Shown here in pieces: positions 46,652 to 54,957 of a stretch of 64,000 bases of DNA. The stretch comes from Bog-473 sp963741995 (GTDB taxonomy: Bacteria > Actinomycetota > Acidimicrobiia > Acidimicrobiales > RAAP-2), in the NCBI GenBank assembly GCA_963741995.1, contig CAVUKI010000007.1:310001-374000 (forward strand), given 5' to 3'. Below the pieces are notes generated by a model. That model searched no databases and was not told the origin of the DNA. It saw only the letters and a list, made by a program, of their open reading frames with translations. The translations under genes and the position numbers were made by a program. Position 1 is the stretch's first letter. Every line of letters begins with the position of its first letter.

Positions 46652-47455
46652 GTGGATCTCGGATTTGCTGACGCGACGGCCGTGGTGACCGGAGGGAGCA
46701 AGGGGATGGGGCGGGCCGTGGCCGAGGTCCTCGCCTCGGACGGGGCCCGGGTCGCCGTCATGGCACGAGGACGCGATGCCCTCGACGACACGGTCGCCGC
46801 CCTGCGGTCCCTGGGCAGTCCCGACGCGGTCGGCATCAGCGTGGACATGACGGACCCCGCGTCCATTGCGTCGGCCTTCCGCGAGGTGGGTGACCGCTGG
46901 GGCTCGCTGAACGTCCTGGTGCACACCATCGGGCCGGGTGCGGGGCGGTTCGAGGATCTCGATGACACTGATTGGGACGAGGCATTCGCCCTCGGCACGA
47001 TGTCCGCCGTCCGTAGCCTCCGTGAGGCGGTGCCGCTGCTCCGTGCCGCGGAGTGGGCACGCGTCGCCATCTTCTCGGCTCATTCGGTGCAGCGCCAGAG
47101 CCCCATACTGGTCGCCTACACGGCATCGAAGGCGGCGGTGACGAGCGTCGCCAAGAATCTCTCCAAGTCCCTGGCGCCCGACGGCATCCTCGTCAATGCG
47201 GTGTGCCCCGGCTCCATTGTGACGGCCAGCTTCACCGAGAATCTCCGAGATATCTTCGCCGCCGAGGGCCTGGACCCGTCCGATCCCTACGACGTCATGC
47301 GGTGGATCGAGCAGACATTCCACCAGCCCGCAGATCTCGGGAGGGCCGGGCTCCCTGACGAGGTCGCATCCCTCACCGCCTACCTGGTGTCCCGTCGGAA
47401 CGGCTACGTGACCGGCGCGTGCATCAACGTCGACGGAGGGTCGGACTTCGTCTGA
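46652..47455 (+). CDS. Classical short-chain dehydrogenase/reductase
   Basis: A 267-residue SDR. TGGSKGMG is at residues 13-20; the active-site Tyr-Lys is in YTASKAA. The NNAG motif is replaced by HTIGPG, a departure also seen in other SDR subgroups. The end, VTGACINVDGG, fits the family. AAGGAGG lies shortly before the GTG, a strong SD. The gene follows the DUF1214 gene by 45 bp, so the two may work together on a lipid-like alcohol or ketone. Confidence 0.86.
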   Translation: MDLGFADATAVVTGGSKGMGRAVAEVLASDGARVAVMARGRDALDDTVAALRSLGSPDAVGISVDMTDPASIASAFREVGDRWGSLNVLVHTIGPGAGRFEDLDDTDWDEAFALGTMSAVRSLREAVPLLRAAEWARVAIFSAHSVQRQSPILVAYTASKAAVTSVAKNLSKSLAPDGILVNAVCPGSIVTASFTENLRDIFAAEGLDPSDPYDVMRWIEQTFHQPADLGRAGLPDEVASLTAYLVSRRNGYVTGACINVDGGSDFV

Positions 47456-47592
47456 TCTGCGTCTCGCCCTTCGTCCCGGCAGGAACCTGCGGGCGTCGGC
47501 GAAGGTCACGGCGGCCAACCGGTTTTTGCGGCGAACCACCGCGGTGCCGCGAGTACCCGTTTCGGGCGACGTCATCTGCCAAGCTCTTGAGG

Positions 47593-48291
47593 GTGGCGAC
47601 GGAGGACGACGACCAGGACATTCTAGGTATCGACCGCCTGTTGGCCCTCACGGACGGAGTGGTGGCCATTGCGCTGACCCTCCTCGTGTTGCAGCTGCAG
47701 GTGCCCGTCGACGCGGCGCTCACGAAACATCCCGATTCGGCGAGAGCTCTGTGGAACGCGCTCAGCCCCGACGGCGCGGAAATGACGAGCTACCTCGTCT
47801 CCTTCCTGGTCATCGCCCAATTCTGGATGGTGCACCACCGCGTGCTCCGCGGCATGCGCGGGCACAGCGAGGGGTTGGCCTGGCGCAACTTCGGCTTCCT
47901 GCTCGCCCTCACCCTCATGCCGTTCACGTCGGACCTGATCGGCCGCTACGGCAGCAACCCGGTAGCCATCACGCTTTTCGGGCTGAACCTCGTGGCCATC
48001 AGCCTCAGCACGCAGTGGATCTTCCTCTATGCCGCCCGCCACAACCTCATCAATGATGTGGCCCGGTCGACACGTGACGAGCGGATGGCCAGGGTGCGCG
48101 TCGTGTTGATGCTCACCATCGTCGGCGTGTCCGTCGCGCTGGCTTGGACGGACCCCCGGTTGGCGAAGTTCGTATGGCTGCTCTTCCTCATAGTTCCGGC
48201 GATGGCGGCGCGGGTCACCCGCGTGCTGGAACGGTCACGCCGGCGCTCCGAGGTCGAGAACGAGGAACCCAGCAAGGTCGGTGACGGATAG
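47593..48291 (+). CDS. TMEM175-family potassium channel-like protein
   Basis: A 232-residue protein with six hydrophobic helices. Helix 1 carries RLLALTDGVVAIALTLLVL, the TMEM175 signature, but the canonical FSD of bacterial channels is LTD here: the Asp is kept, the Phe is not. TMEM175 channels are tetrameric and lack the classic TVGYG filter. GTG 47593 or TTG 47587 are possible starts. It stands alone, following an SDR gene by ~137 bp. Confidence 0.78.
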   Translation: MATEDDDQDILGIDRLLALTDGVVAIALTLLVLQLQVPVDAALTKHPDSARALWNALSPDGAEMTSYLVSFLVIAQFWMVHHRVLRGMRGHSEGLAWRNFGFLLALTLMPFTSDLIGRYGSNPVAITLFGLNLVAISLSTQWIFLYAARHNLINDVARSTRDERMARVRVVLMLTIVGVSVALAWTDPRLAKFVWLLFLIVPAMAARVTRVLERSRRRSEVENEEPSKVGDG

Positions 48292-48329
48292 ACAGCGACA
48301 CGGAGATCGGTCGCCCGCAGCCGGATCGC

Positions 48330-49519
48330 TCAGCGACTCGTGTGGTGCGCCGAGTACGCCGTCTCCTCGGCCGTCACATCGTTGACCAGGTTGCCCAGCG
48401 CCAGGTTGACGTCGTCGAGATGCAGACCCCAGTCCGGTCCGAGCGTCGGCGTGACCACCGGACGGGAGTCCCCGGGACGGGCCTCGATCTGCAGCCACGA
48501 GGCGCCGCCCGCGCGTTCGCAGGTGCCCGTGTAGAGGCCCGGGTACGTGACCCAGGGTTCCCCGGTCGACCGGGCTGACGAGAGGAAGTACGGCGTCAAC
48601 GGCGCGGCTGCGCTGGACTCGCCGAGCGCGGCTGGGTTGGTGCAGACGACCTGTTGGCCGCGTGCCGTCTTTTGGTCGGATTGGAGGCTGACGCCCTGGC
48701 CAGGCCGCGCGAAGAATGATCCGGCGGGTGGCGGAGACGAGAACGACGAGTACGCGATCACACAGCCTGTCTCGCTCGCCTTGGTGCAGGCCGGAATGTG
48801 CGCGAACGTTCCGCCGACCGTCTTCCCGACCGGGACCTGGACGTTGCCACCCAGAATGATGGCTGACACCATGCGGGCGCGCAGCGCCGGATGGTCATCG
48901 ACCCGCGCGCGAGAAGGCGGATGAGGTCGGCCGCCCCCTGCGAGTGCCCGATGAAGATGACGGGTCGGCCGTGGTTGTCGTGGGCCAGATAGTCCCGCCA
49001 ACCCTCGAGCAGGCTCTGATACGAGATCTGGTCTGCTGCCGGATCGCTCCCAAGACCCTCGTTCAGCGACGCACTCGTGCGTTGTCGATAGGTGGGCGCC
49101 CACACATTGCACACCTGGGAGAAGCGGGAGACCTGCGCGACAGCTGCGCCCTTGAGCGCTGGGGTCACCGCCGTCCCCGTATTGGATGTGGCTGCGGAGG
49201 CCGTCACGGTGGGATACACGTAGAAGCAGTCGAATGCGGACTGGGGCGGCGCCACGGCAGGGACCACCGTCTTGCTGCCGTCGGCGGCCACCGACGTCGC
49301 GCCTTCGGGATGGAGACACGGGTCACCCACCAGCCCCGGTCGGCAGAGCCACGTCACTCCCGCCGCGTCGGGTCCCGACCCCTCGGTTGCGCCCGCGGCA
49401 TGCCCGCCTGCCACCATCACCCCGCTGGCGAGCAACCCGCTCCACGCGGCGAAGCCGACGAGGCGCCTGAGGCGGCCCGGCTTCCTGCGACCGATGCCCT
49501 CCCACGCGCTGCTCGTCAT
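48330..49519 (-). pseudogene. Exported DUF3089 lipase-like protein, one-base frameshift
   Basis: About 396 residues when joined. A signal peptide (residues ~15-43) is followed by the DUF3089 pattern FDCFYVYPTV, then VCNVWAPTYRQRT, and the nucleophile elbow IGHSQGA. The frame breaks after IRLLARG and resumes as VDDHPALRARMVSAIILGGN; one missing base in the CCC run (plus strand, 48902-48904) would restore it. Family members are exported alpha/beta hydrolases thought to be lipases. It is divergent from the MarR gene and shares its operator. Confidence 0.82.
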
Positions 49520-49549
49520 GGCAGCAGCGTGGCAGGCTTCTCCAGAAAA

Positions 49550-49587
49550 GTCAATAATATTGACCGACTAGAGAATTGACCTAAGGT
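49550..49587. promoter_or_regulatory. Palindromic operator over divergent lipase/MarR promoters
   Basis: GTCAATAATATTGAC (49550-49564) is a perfect palindrome (7-bp arms, 1-bp centre). Its right arm supplies TTGACC (49560-49565) as -35 and TAAGGT (49582-49587) is the -10, spacing 16, for marR, six bases before its GTG. Its left arm gives TTGACT as a -35 for the divergent lipase gene. A further ATTGAC half-site lies at 49575-49580. The layout fits autoregulation by MarR with co-control of the lipase. Confidence 0.7.
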
Positions 49588-49593
49588 GGCGGC

Positions 49594-50134
49594 GTGGCCC
49601 CAACCGCTCGACCCGCCCAAACGGGCTCTGGTCTGCCTCCGGCGCACGACCCTCAGGCGCTCAACTGGCTGCTCCGTCGGGCCGTCCGCCGCTTCGCCGC
49701 CCCCGTTTCCGAGGCTTTGGAAGCAGGCGGATTCGGAGACCTTCCCCAAAGAGGGGTCTGGGCCGTCAGCGCGCTCGCCCAGGCGGAGTCGGGGCTCAGC
49801 GGCCGCGATCTCGTCACCCGCATGGGGATCTCCAAGCAGGCCGTCAGTCAACTGATCGACTCTCTGGTCACGATGGCATATGTCGCCCGGCTTCCTGCCA
49901 CCGACGACCGGCGCCGCACTCTCTTGCGGCTCACGGCCCGAGGGTGCGACGCGTCACGGATCATCGATGAGGCGGTTGCAGCGATGGAGGCGGCCATGGC
50001 GGTCACCATCGGCCGGGATCGACTGCAGGAGCTCCGAGCGCGCCCTGCGGGATCTGGAAGAGGCAGAGGCGGATCCCGGGGGGCCATTCCGGCGGCCCCT
50101 CCGTCGTCGAGCCGGCCATCCCAACGACGGGTGA
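49594..50134 (+). CDS. MarR-family transcriptional regulator, frameshift near the C-terminus
   Basis: About 180 residues when joined. The winged helix-turn-helix spans residues ~50-115 (SGRDLVTRMGISKQAVSQL, then TDDRRRTLLRLTARG as wing). After RDRLQEL the frame fails; the family-like helix ERALRDLEEAEADPGG continues in the next frame to a stop at 50134. One extra C near 50033-50034 explains it. GTG start, leaderless: TAAGGT is six bases upstream. The upstream palindrome is its likely operator. Confidence 0.8.
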
Positions 50135-50255
50135 CGTGCACGGCATGCCCCCCTTGGAGCACGCGATCGCCGCGTCCCCCGAAGGCAACGATGCCGCCGT
50201 CGGACGTCAGGCCGCCGGATGGTGAGCGCTCGCCTTGACCCGGTACCCTGGGCCG

Positions 50256-50522
50256 GTGGCGAGCGTTCGACTGCCCGGCGGGGTGGTGCACACACTTCCC
50301 GAAGACTTGCGCAACGAGCTGGTCGCCAATCCCACCGCACTCGACGCGTGGAGGGACATCACGCCGCTGGCCCGCAACGAGTTCATCTGCTGGGTCGAGG
50401 ACGCCAAGCAGGAGAAGACCCGAGAGCGTCGCATTCGCCGGACCCGGGAGGAGCTGGAGGAGGGTCAGCGTCGGCCCTGCTGCTGGCCGGGGTGCGCGCA
50501 CCGGGAGCGCACCGGCAGATAG
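50256..50522 (+). CDS. YdeI/OmpD-associated-family small protein
   Basis: An 88-residue protein with the family pattern LPEDLRNELVANPTALDAW, LARNEFICWVEDAKQEKTR and RRPCCWPGC. Cys and His near the end could hold a metal. YdeI-type proteins have been linked to envelope or metal stress; the exact role is unknown. TACCCT lies six bases before the GTG, so a leaderless mRNA is likely. Divergence in frame upstream of the GTG is not supported. Confidence 0.8.
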   Translation: MASVRLPGGVVHTLPEDLRNELVANPTALDAWRDITPLARNEFICWVEDAKQEKTRERRIRRTREELEEGQRRPCCWPGCAHRERTGR

Positions 50523-50736
50523 CAGGGGGCCACTCCCTCGTTCGTGCTCAAAAGCGGTGCGTCCTCAAGCGGTCAAGGTTCCATTGCCCCGCAAAGTGCT
50601 TCAGCGCGCTGAAGAAGCAAGAACCCTGGTCGCCTCCAGCAGTGCGCCACGAAGGTCCTTGGGACATCGGCGGTTGTACAACGGTCCGGCTCCGTCGGAG
50701 AGCAGCGCGCTCATCGGCGCGACGCCCCGGACGTGA
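50523..50736. other. Degenerate sequence upstream of the GlxA fragment
   Basis: Where the N-terminal DJ-1/PfpI domain of a GlxA-type regulator should be encoded, no frame shows it convincingly; stops interrupt all frames. A 16-bp perfect palindrome, CTTCAGCG-CGCTGAAG, lies at 50599-50614. The stretch is best read as decayed coding sequence. Confidence 0.35.
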
Positions 50737-51381
50737 CCGGACATCGGCGGTGGTGCCTTCATTCTGGCGCAAGCAGGACTGCTCGATGGACGGCGAGCCG
50801 CGCCGCACTGGACAGACTGCGACGAATTGGCTCGTCGCTTTCCTGCTCTCTCGGTCGATCCCGGCGTACTCTTCGTCGATGAGGGCGACATCCTCACGGG
50901 CGCTGGGAGCGCGGCGGGCATCGATCTCTGCCTTCATATCGTCCGCCAGGACTATGGGAGCGAGGTGGCGACCCGACTCGCTCGCCAGCTCGTGGTCCCG
51001 CCCCTACGCGAAGGCGGACAGGCGCAGTACATCGAGGCCCCGCTCCCCAACCTGGACGACTCTGACCTGCTTTCAGAGACCGTCGCATGGATGGAGTGTC
51101 ACCTCGACGGGCAGTTGTCTGTTGAGGATCTCGCCGCGCAAGCAGCAATGAGTCCGCGGACCTTTGCCCGTCGTTTCCAGGCTTCGACCGGGACCACGCC
51201 CCATCACTGGTTGCAAGCACAGCGCGTCAAGCTGGCCCAGCGAATACTCGAGACCACCGACCTGCCGGTTGAGACTGTGGCGGCCAAGAGTGGTTTCTCC
51301 ACAGCTGCAAACCTCAGAAAGCACTTCGGCCGAAAGGTCCACACGAGCCCGCAGGCGTACCGCCACGCATTCAGGCAGTGA
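50737..51381 (+). pseudogene. GlxA-type AraC regulator, 5'-truncated
   Basis: The open frame starts right after a TGA (50734-50736) and immediately reads GAFILAQAGLLDGRRAAPHW, the second half of the DJ-1/PfpI domain (normally preceded by ~110 residues including the nucleophile-elbow Cys/Ser). The AraC DNA-binding domain (two helix-turn-helices, SVEDLAAQAAMSPRTFARRF and AAKSGFSTAANLRKHFG) is complete. Start TTG 50827 could give a short protein that still binds DNA. Truncation by recombination, or a frameshift further upstream, would both fit. Confidence 0.7.
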
Positions 51382-51541
51382 GCGACGGGGCGTCTCCTTC
51401 CGACTGGATGACGCCCACATATTGATGACGTTGTCGATTCTCACCGTTGCGCCAGCGGCCGCGGCGCTCACGCGCGATGCTGGTCGGACCGCCAGATCGA
51501 GGGTGGCCGACGAGGCCTCTCACGTCCATGAGGAGCTCCAG

Positions 51542-52018
51542 ATGCCCGATACAATCTTCCTGTCCGACCGACTAGAAGTGACACGGCCTATCCCGGCATC
51601 GCCCACCGCGATCTTCGACATCTTGCGTAGCCCGGCGGGCCATGTGGCCATCGACGCCTCAGGGATGCTGCAGGACTTCACCGGGAAGCCGGCGGAGAAA
51701 GTGGGCGACACGTTCGTCATCCACATGGACCGCGAGTCGCTCAATGACGTCCCGTTGGGCAAGTATGACGTGAAGGTGCACTTCATCGTCTTCGAGCGCG
51801 ACAGGGAGATCGCGTGGGATCTCTTGCCCGATGTTCCGGTTCCGCACTTCTATGGCTATCGCCTGGATCCGGGTGAGGATGGGGCCACCAACGTGACGTC
51901 CTACTACGACTGGTCGAAGGTCAGCGGCGACGTCAAGGAACGCTTCCCCATCGTGCCCGAGTCGGCCCTGCGCGCCACGCTCGGAATCTTGGAGCGGACG
52001 GTCAGAAAGGGCATGTGA
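51542..52018 (+). CDS. SRPBCC (START/polyketide cyclase-like) family protein
   Basis: A 158-residue protein. RPIPASPTAIFDILRSPAGHVAID is the start of the SRPBCC helix-grip fold, and the late helix SALRATLGILERTVRKG closes the cavity. These proteins bind hydrophobic ligands or cyclise polyketides. ATG 51542 has GAGGAG six bases upstream. It follows the GlxA fragment by 160 bp. Confidence 0.82.
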   Translation: MPDTIFLSDRLEVTRPIPASPTAIFDILRSPAGHVAIDASGMLQDFTGKPAEKVGDTFVIHMDRESLNDVPLGKYDVKVHFIVFERDREIAWDLLPDVPVPHFYGYRLDPGEDGATNVTSYYDWSKVSGDVKERFPIVPESALRATLGILERTVRKGM

Positions 52019-52169
52019 GCCCGCGGTGCGTCCGGGTCCGCGACGCCATGACGTGCCGCTGAGCCTGCGGCATGTGGCACCGAGGACGGCTGCTCAGCGG
52101 AACAAGTCTCGACGCACTGACCGTTTGAGTCGGCCGTCAAGTGGTTCAGGGAGAGCGGTCAGCTCGGGC

Positions 52170-52367
52170 TCAATCGTCGGTCAGGACAGCGTTGACGTGC
52201 GTCCTCCACCCGTCCCTGAGCTCCTTGGTCACCTCGTGAGTGCGGTACCCCTCAGCCGAGATCAGCTCGCCACACGAGCAGAGTCCGATCGCTCCCACAG
52301 TCCCCTCGAAGCTGAGAACGTGCGAGGTGACGTTGACAATTCTGTGCTCAACCCGCTCTGCAGCCAA
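52170..52367 (-). CDS. Small Cys/His-containing protein, hypothetical
   Basis: A 65-residue frame with TTG start. It contains CSCGELISAEGYRTHEVTK, then a basic helix ending WRTHVNAVLTDD. The Cys pair with His residues suggests a small zinc-binding or nucleic-acid-binding protein, like other short actinobacterial proteins of this shape. No SD is evident. Coding status is likely from residue composition only. Confidence 0.45.
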   Translation of the reverse strand: MAAERVEHRIVNVTSHVLSFEGTVGAIGLCSCGELISAEGYRTHEVTKELRDGWRTHVNAVLTDD

Positions 52368-52417
52368 CTGCGGCCCTCCGTCTGCTCCGTTGGGCTTCGT
52401 TTCTACGTCGGTTGCTG

Positions 52418-52999
52418 ATGGGAGTCAAGGGATGATCGGGCCGACAACTATGAAGACGGGTGGCGTGGTCGGATGCATTACGACATTGCAGCCCGCGCGG
52501 CCGATGTCGCACTCAGCTCAAACGATGCCCCACGCCGCGTCCTCGATGTCGGCTGCGGACCGGGACTCCTCTTACGGCTCCTCGCCGACCGCTTGCCCAA
52601 AGCGGACACGCTGGTTGGGATCGATGCCGCCGCCGGCATGATCGCAGCGGCGGAATCGTCAACGAACGACACCGGTTAGGTTTCTCACAGGGCGTAGCGG
52701 AGAACTTGCCCTACCCCGACGCTTCGTTCGATCTGGTGGTCAGCGCAACGTCCTTCGATCACTGGCTGGACCAAGGTCAGGGGCTCCGCGAGTGTGCACG
52801 GGTTCTCGCTCCGAACGGTCACTTTGTGCTGACGGACCTGAACTCAATCCTGCTCGTTCCCACGATGCTTTTCGGTCGTCGGGACCGAGCACGAACACGA
52901 ACACGAGCCGAGAAGCTACTAAGGGCTGCTGGGTTCCAGACCATGGAATGGCATAGCCCCTACAGCCTGATCATCGGCACGGTCGTGGCGACGAAGTAG
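52418..52999 (+). pseudogene. Class I SAM methyltransferase with two opposite frameshifts
   Basis: Three pieces join to ~193 residues. The first is ATG 52418 (MGVK), then after one excess G in the GGG run at 52429-52431 comes DDRADNYEDGWRGRMHYDIAA and motif I VLDVGCGPGLLLRLL. A second break (one base missing at about 52640-52675) leads to RLGFSQGVAENLPYPDASFD and ARVLAPNGHFVLTDL. The net shift is zero, so the ends are in register. If only ATG 52473 is used, the product stops at residue 68. Errors or decay both possible. Confidence 0.7.
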
Positions 53000-53019
53000 G
53001 GCGAGCGCCGAGTCGAAAT

Positions 53020-53065
53020 GTGCCCAAGTGTCCCACCGTCCCGGCGACCCGGTGAACTGGGGCAC
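53020..53065. repeat. Intergenic hairpin repeat, member A
   Basis: Outer arms GTGCCC (53020-53025) and GGGCAC (53060-53065), inner arms CACCG/CGGTG, loop with CCCGGCG. It lies between convergent genes and ends three bases before the ester cyclase stop. It shares CGGTGAAC-(T)GGGGCACC with the member at 60162-60177. Confidence 0.5.
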
Positions 53066-53067
53066 CT

Positions 53068-53505
53068 TCAAGGAATCCGCTGAGGTGTTTGCTCGTCGGG
53101 CCACGGGCTGTCGAGAACGCCCAATTGAATGAACAGGCCGAGCTTGTCGGCGCCGATCCATTCCCTGACGACCTTGCCGTCCTCGAAGTGCATGATGGTG
53201 ACCACGCATTCCTCCACTGCCCGTCCCGTAGGGGGGCGGTTCACGTATCCTCCCGTGTCGGTGCCACGGAATGTGCACCTCGAGACCACCTCGTCGCCAG
53301 CCACGATCAGGTCCTCAATGTCGAGATGGAGATCAGGAAAGGCACCGTGGTATCGGCGGATGGGCTCGGTTCTGGCCGCGGGACCCGTCCCAAACGGATT
53401 CGTGTACGTCTCGCTGTAGAGATAGGCGGCCGCGTCGTAGTTTCGGCTATTCCAGACCTCATCCACGAACTTCCGTACCTGCATCTCGCGCTTGCCAACT
53501 GCCAT
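53068..53505 (-). CDS. SnoaL-like ester cyclase
   Basis: A 145-residue protein of the SnoaL/NTF2 cone fold: FVDEVWNSRNYDAAAYL, then the FPDLHLDIEDLIVAGDEVVSR strand pair and GKVVREWIGADKLGLFIQLG. The family includes polyketide cyclases and uncharacterised enzymes. The start is a GTG or ATG at 53505 with no strong SD. It is a single gene in the accessory region, read leftward. Confidence 0.82.
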   Translation of the reverse strand: MAVGKREMQVRKFVDEVWNSRNYDAAAYLYSETYTNPFGTGPAARTEPIRRYHGAFPDLHLDIEDLIVAGDEVVSRCTFRGTDTGGYVNRPPTGRAVEECVVTIMHFEDGKVVREWIGADKLGLFIQLGVLDSPWPDEQTPQRIP

Positions 53506-53696
53506 CGTTCACCCCGTCCGTCGTCTCAGAGATTCCAAGCGGTCGCCCGGACCTGTGCAACCGCTTGAGGAACCCGTAGCCAAAGCGCACCGAGCCGGTA
53601 TACGTGGAAGCGCTTTTGGGGCCTGAAATGTGAGCTTCGCGAGCATTTTGGTTCTCCTGGCTCTACAGTTCAGTTGGAATTGGGAGGAGAGGTGGA

Positions 53697-53951
53697 ATGA
53701 TGGTGGCTGACGTGTTTGGTCCTGATCTGCTGATCGTCGTCCTGGCGGGAATCGTCCTTCCTCTTTGGGCGATCATCGACGCCTTGAGCCGGCCGGCGGT
53801 GGCCTTCTACACGGCGGGCTCGAATAAGACCGCATGGGTGCTCGTCCTACTGGTGGCCACATTCGTCTTAGGGATTGGAATGCTTCTGGCCGCCTACTAC
53901 CTCGTCAGCGTGCGCCGGAAGGTTCGGCACCACATGCAGCTTGGCCTCTGA
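53697..53951 (+). CDS. Small two-helix membrane protein (PLDc_N/DUF2516-like)
   Basis: An 84-residue protein. Helix 1 (about residues 9-28) contains PLWAIIDALSRP, and helix 2 (about 45-67) is followed by the basic end RRKVRHHMQLGL. This resembles the short membrane domains known as PLDc_N or DUF2516. GGGAGGAGAGG lies a few bases before the ATG. No activity known. Confidence 0.7.
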   Translation: MMVADVFGPDLLIVVLAGIVLPLWAIIDALSRPAVAFYTAGSNKTAWVLVLLVATFVLGIGMLLAAYYLVSVRRKVRHHMQLGL

Positions 53952-54007
53952 GCCTGGGGTTCCCTGCCACCGAAGAGCCGGAGGTCCCTCCGACCCCGCG
54001 GACTGGG

Positions 54008-54295
54008 TCAGTCAAGGACCCTTTCCCGGCCATCCTGGTCAGCGGGACTACCGGAGTCTTTCCTCCGACGCAGGAAGTTGGTCGCGGTGAGCCCTGCTGC
54101 GATGAAGCAGATCGTCCCGAGGGCGATGAGGGGGTACCCCCAATGAATGCTGTTCGAGTATCCCTGAGACACGTGTGAGTCCAAAACGCCGTCGCTGTTC
54201 GCGCCGTGGACAAGGCGGGCAGCAGAGGTGACAGTCCCACTCACGATCAGCGCCGTGCCTGCCAGCACCAAGTACAGCGACAGCCGACCCTTCAT
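54008..54295 (-). CDS. Small two-helix membrane protein, hypothetical
   Basis: A 95-residue protein from ATG 54295 (GAGG nine bases upstream): helix 1 at about residues 5-24, an extracytoplasmic loop, helix 2 at ~55-77, then a charged tail (NFLRRRKDSGS). The frame extends 15 codons further. No family recognised. It is divergent from the RidA gene. Confidence 0.55.
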   Translation of the reverse strand: MKGRLSLYLVLAGTALIVSGTVTSAARLVHGANSDGVLDSHVSQGYSNSIHWGYPLIALGTICFIAAGLTATNFLRRRKDSGSPADQDGRERVLD

Positions 54296-54353
54296 TGCGA
54301 CAAGCCTCACAAGCTGCCTCACGCCCGATGCGATGTTCAATGTCGCGGAGTGG

Positions 54354-54403
54354 GTGCCCTACTCGTACCGGACAGTGGCGCCCCTCCCGGCGGACGGGGG
54401 CAC
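54354..54403. repeat. Intergenic hairpin repeat, member B
   Basis: Arms GTGCCC (54354-54359) and GGGGGCAC (54396-54403), with CCCGGCGGA (54386-54394) just inside the right arm. It lies in the divergent spacer between the small membrane protein and ridA-like genes. CGGCGGA recurs in the members near 54935 and 62715. Confidence 0.5.
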
Positions 54404-54437
54404 ACTTCAGGTTGAGCCGCGCAAATAGGCTGCGGGA

Positions 54438-54896
54438 ATGATTTCAGATCGCCTCGTCGAACTTGGTCTCGAGCTTCCAGCAGTCTTCCCACCGGCGGGT
54501 AACTATCTCGGGTGCGTCCAGGATGGCGGCCTTGTCTACGTCGGCGGTCACGGACCTATAGACGGACAGCACATGGTTCGCGGCAAGGTCGGTGGGGATT
54601 TGTCACTGGAAGAAGGTCGCCGTGCCGCCCGTCTCACGGCGTTGTCGATCTTGGCGACGGTGCAACAAGAGTTAGGGGATCTCGATCGGATCGAGCGGAT
54701 CGTCAAGGTGTTCGGCATGGTCAATGTCGCCCCCGACTTCAATCAGACCCCTGCCGTCATAGACGGATGCTCGGATCTCCTCGTCGATATATTTGGCAAA
54801 GCCGGGCGCCACACTCGTAGTGCCGTGGGACTCGCCGAATTGCCGTTCGACATCGCGGTCGAGATTGAGCTCATTGCTCGAATCAGGACGAATTGA
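54438..54896 (+). CDS. RidA/YjgF-family protein
   Basis: A 152-residue protein of the YjgF/YER057c/UK114 fold. The pattern GLVYVGGHGPIDG, then DLDRIERIVKVFGMVNVAPDF, is the typical core; RidA proper deaminates reactive enamines from PLP enzymes, and the Arg in the active site lies in ARIRTN-like context near the end. This member resembles the longer YjgF subgroup with unclear substrate. TAGGCT lies six bases before the ATG (leaderless). Confidence 0.85.
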   Translation: MISDRLVELGLELPAVFPPAGNYLGCVQDGGLVYVGGHGPIDGQHMVRGKVGGDLSLEEGRRAARLTALSILATVQQELGDLDRIERIVKVFGMVNVAPDFNQTPAVIDGCSDLLVDIFGKAGRHTRSAVGLAELPFDIAVEIELIARIRTN

Positions 54897-54957
54897 CCTC
54901 TTCTTGCTGGTTGAGCGGCGATGCTCCCCCGGCCGGCGGACGGGCTCACCCTTGCGG

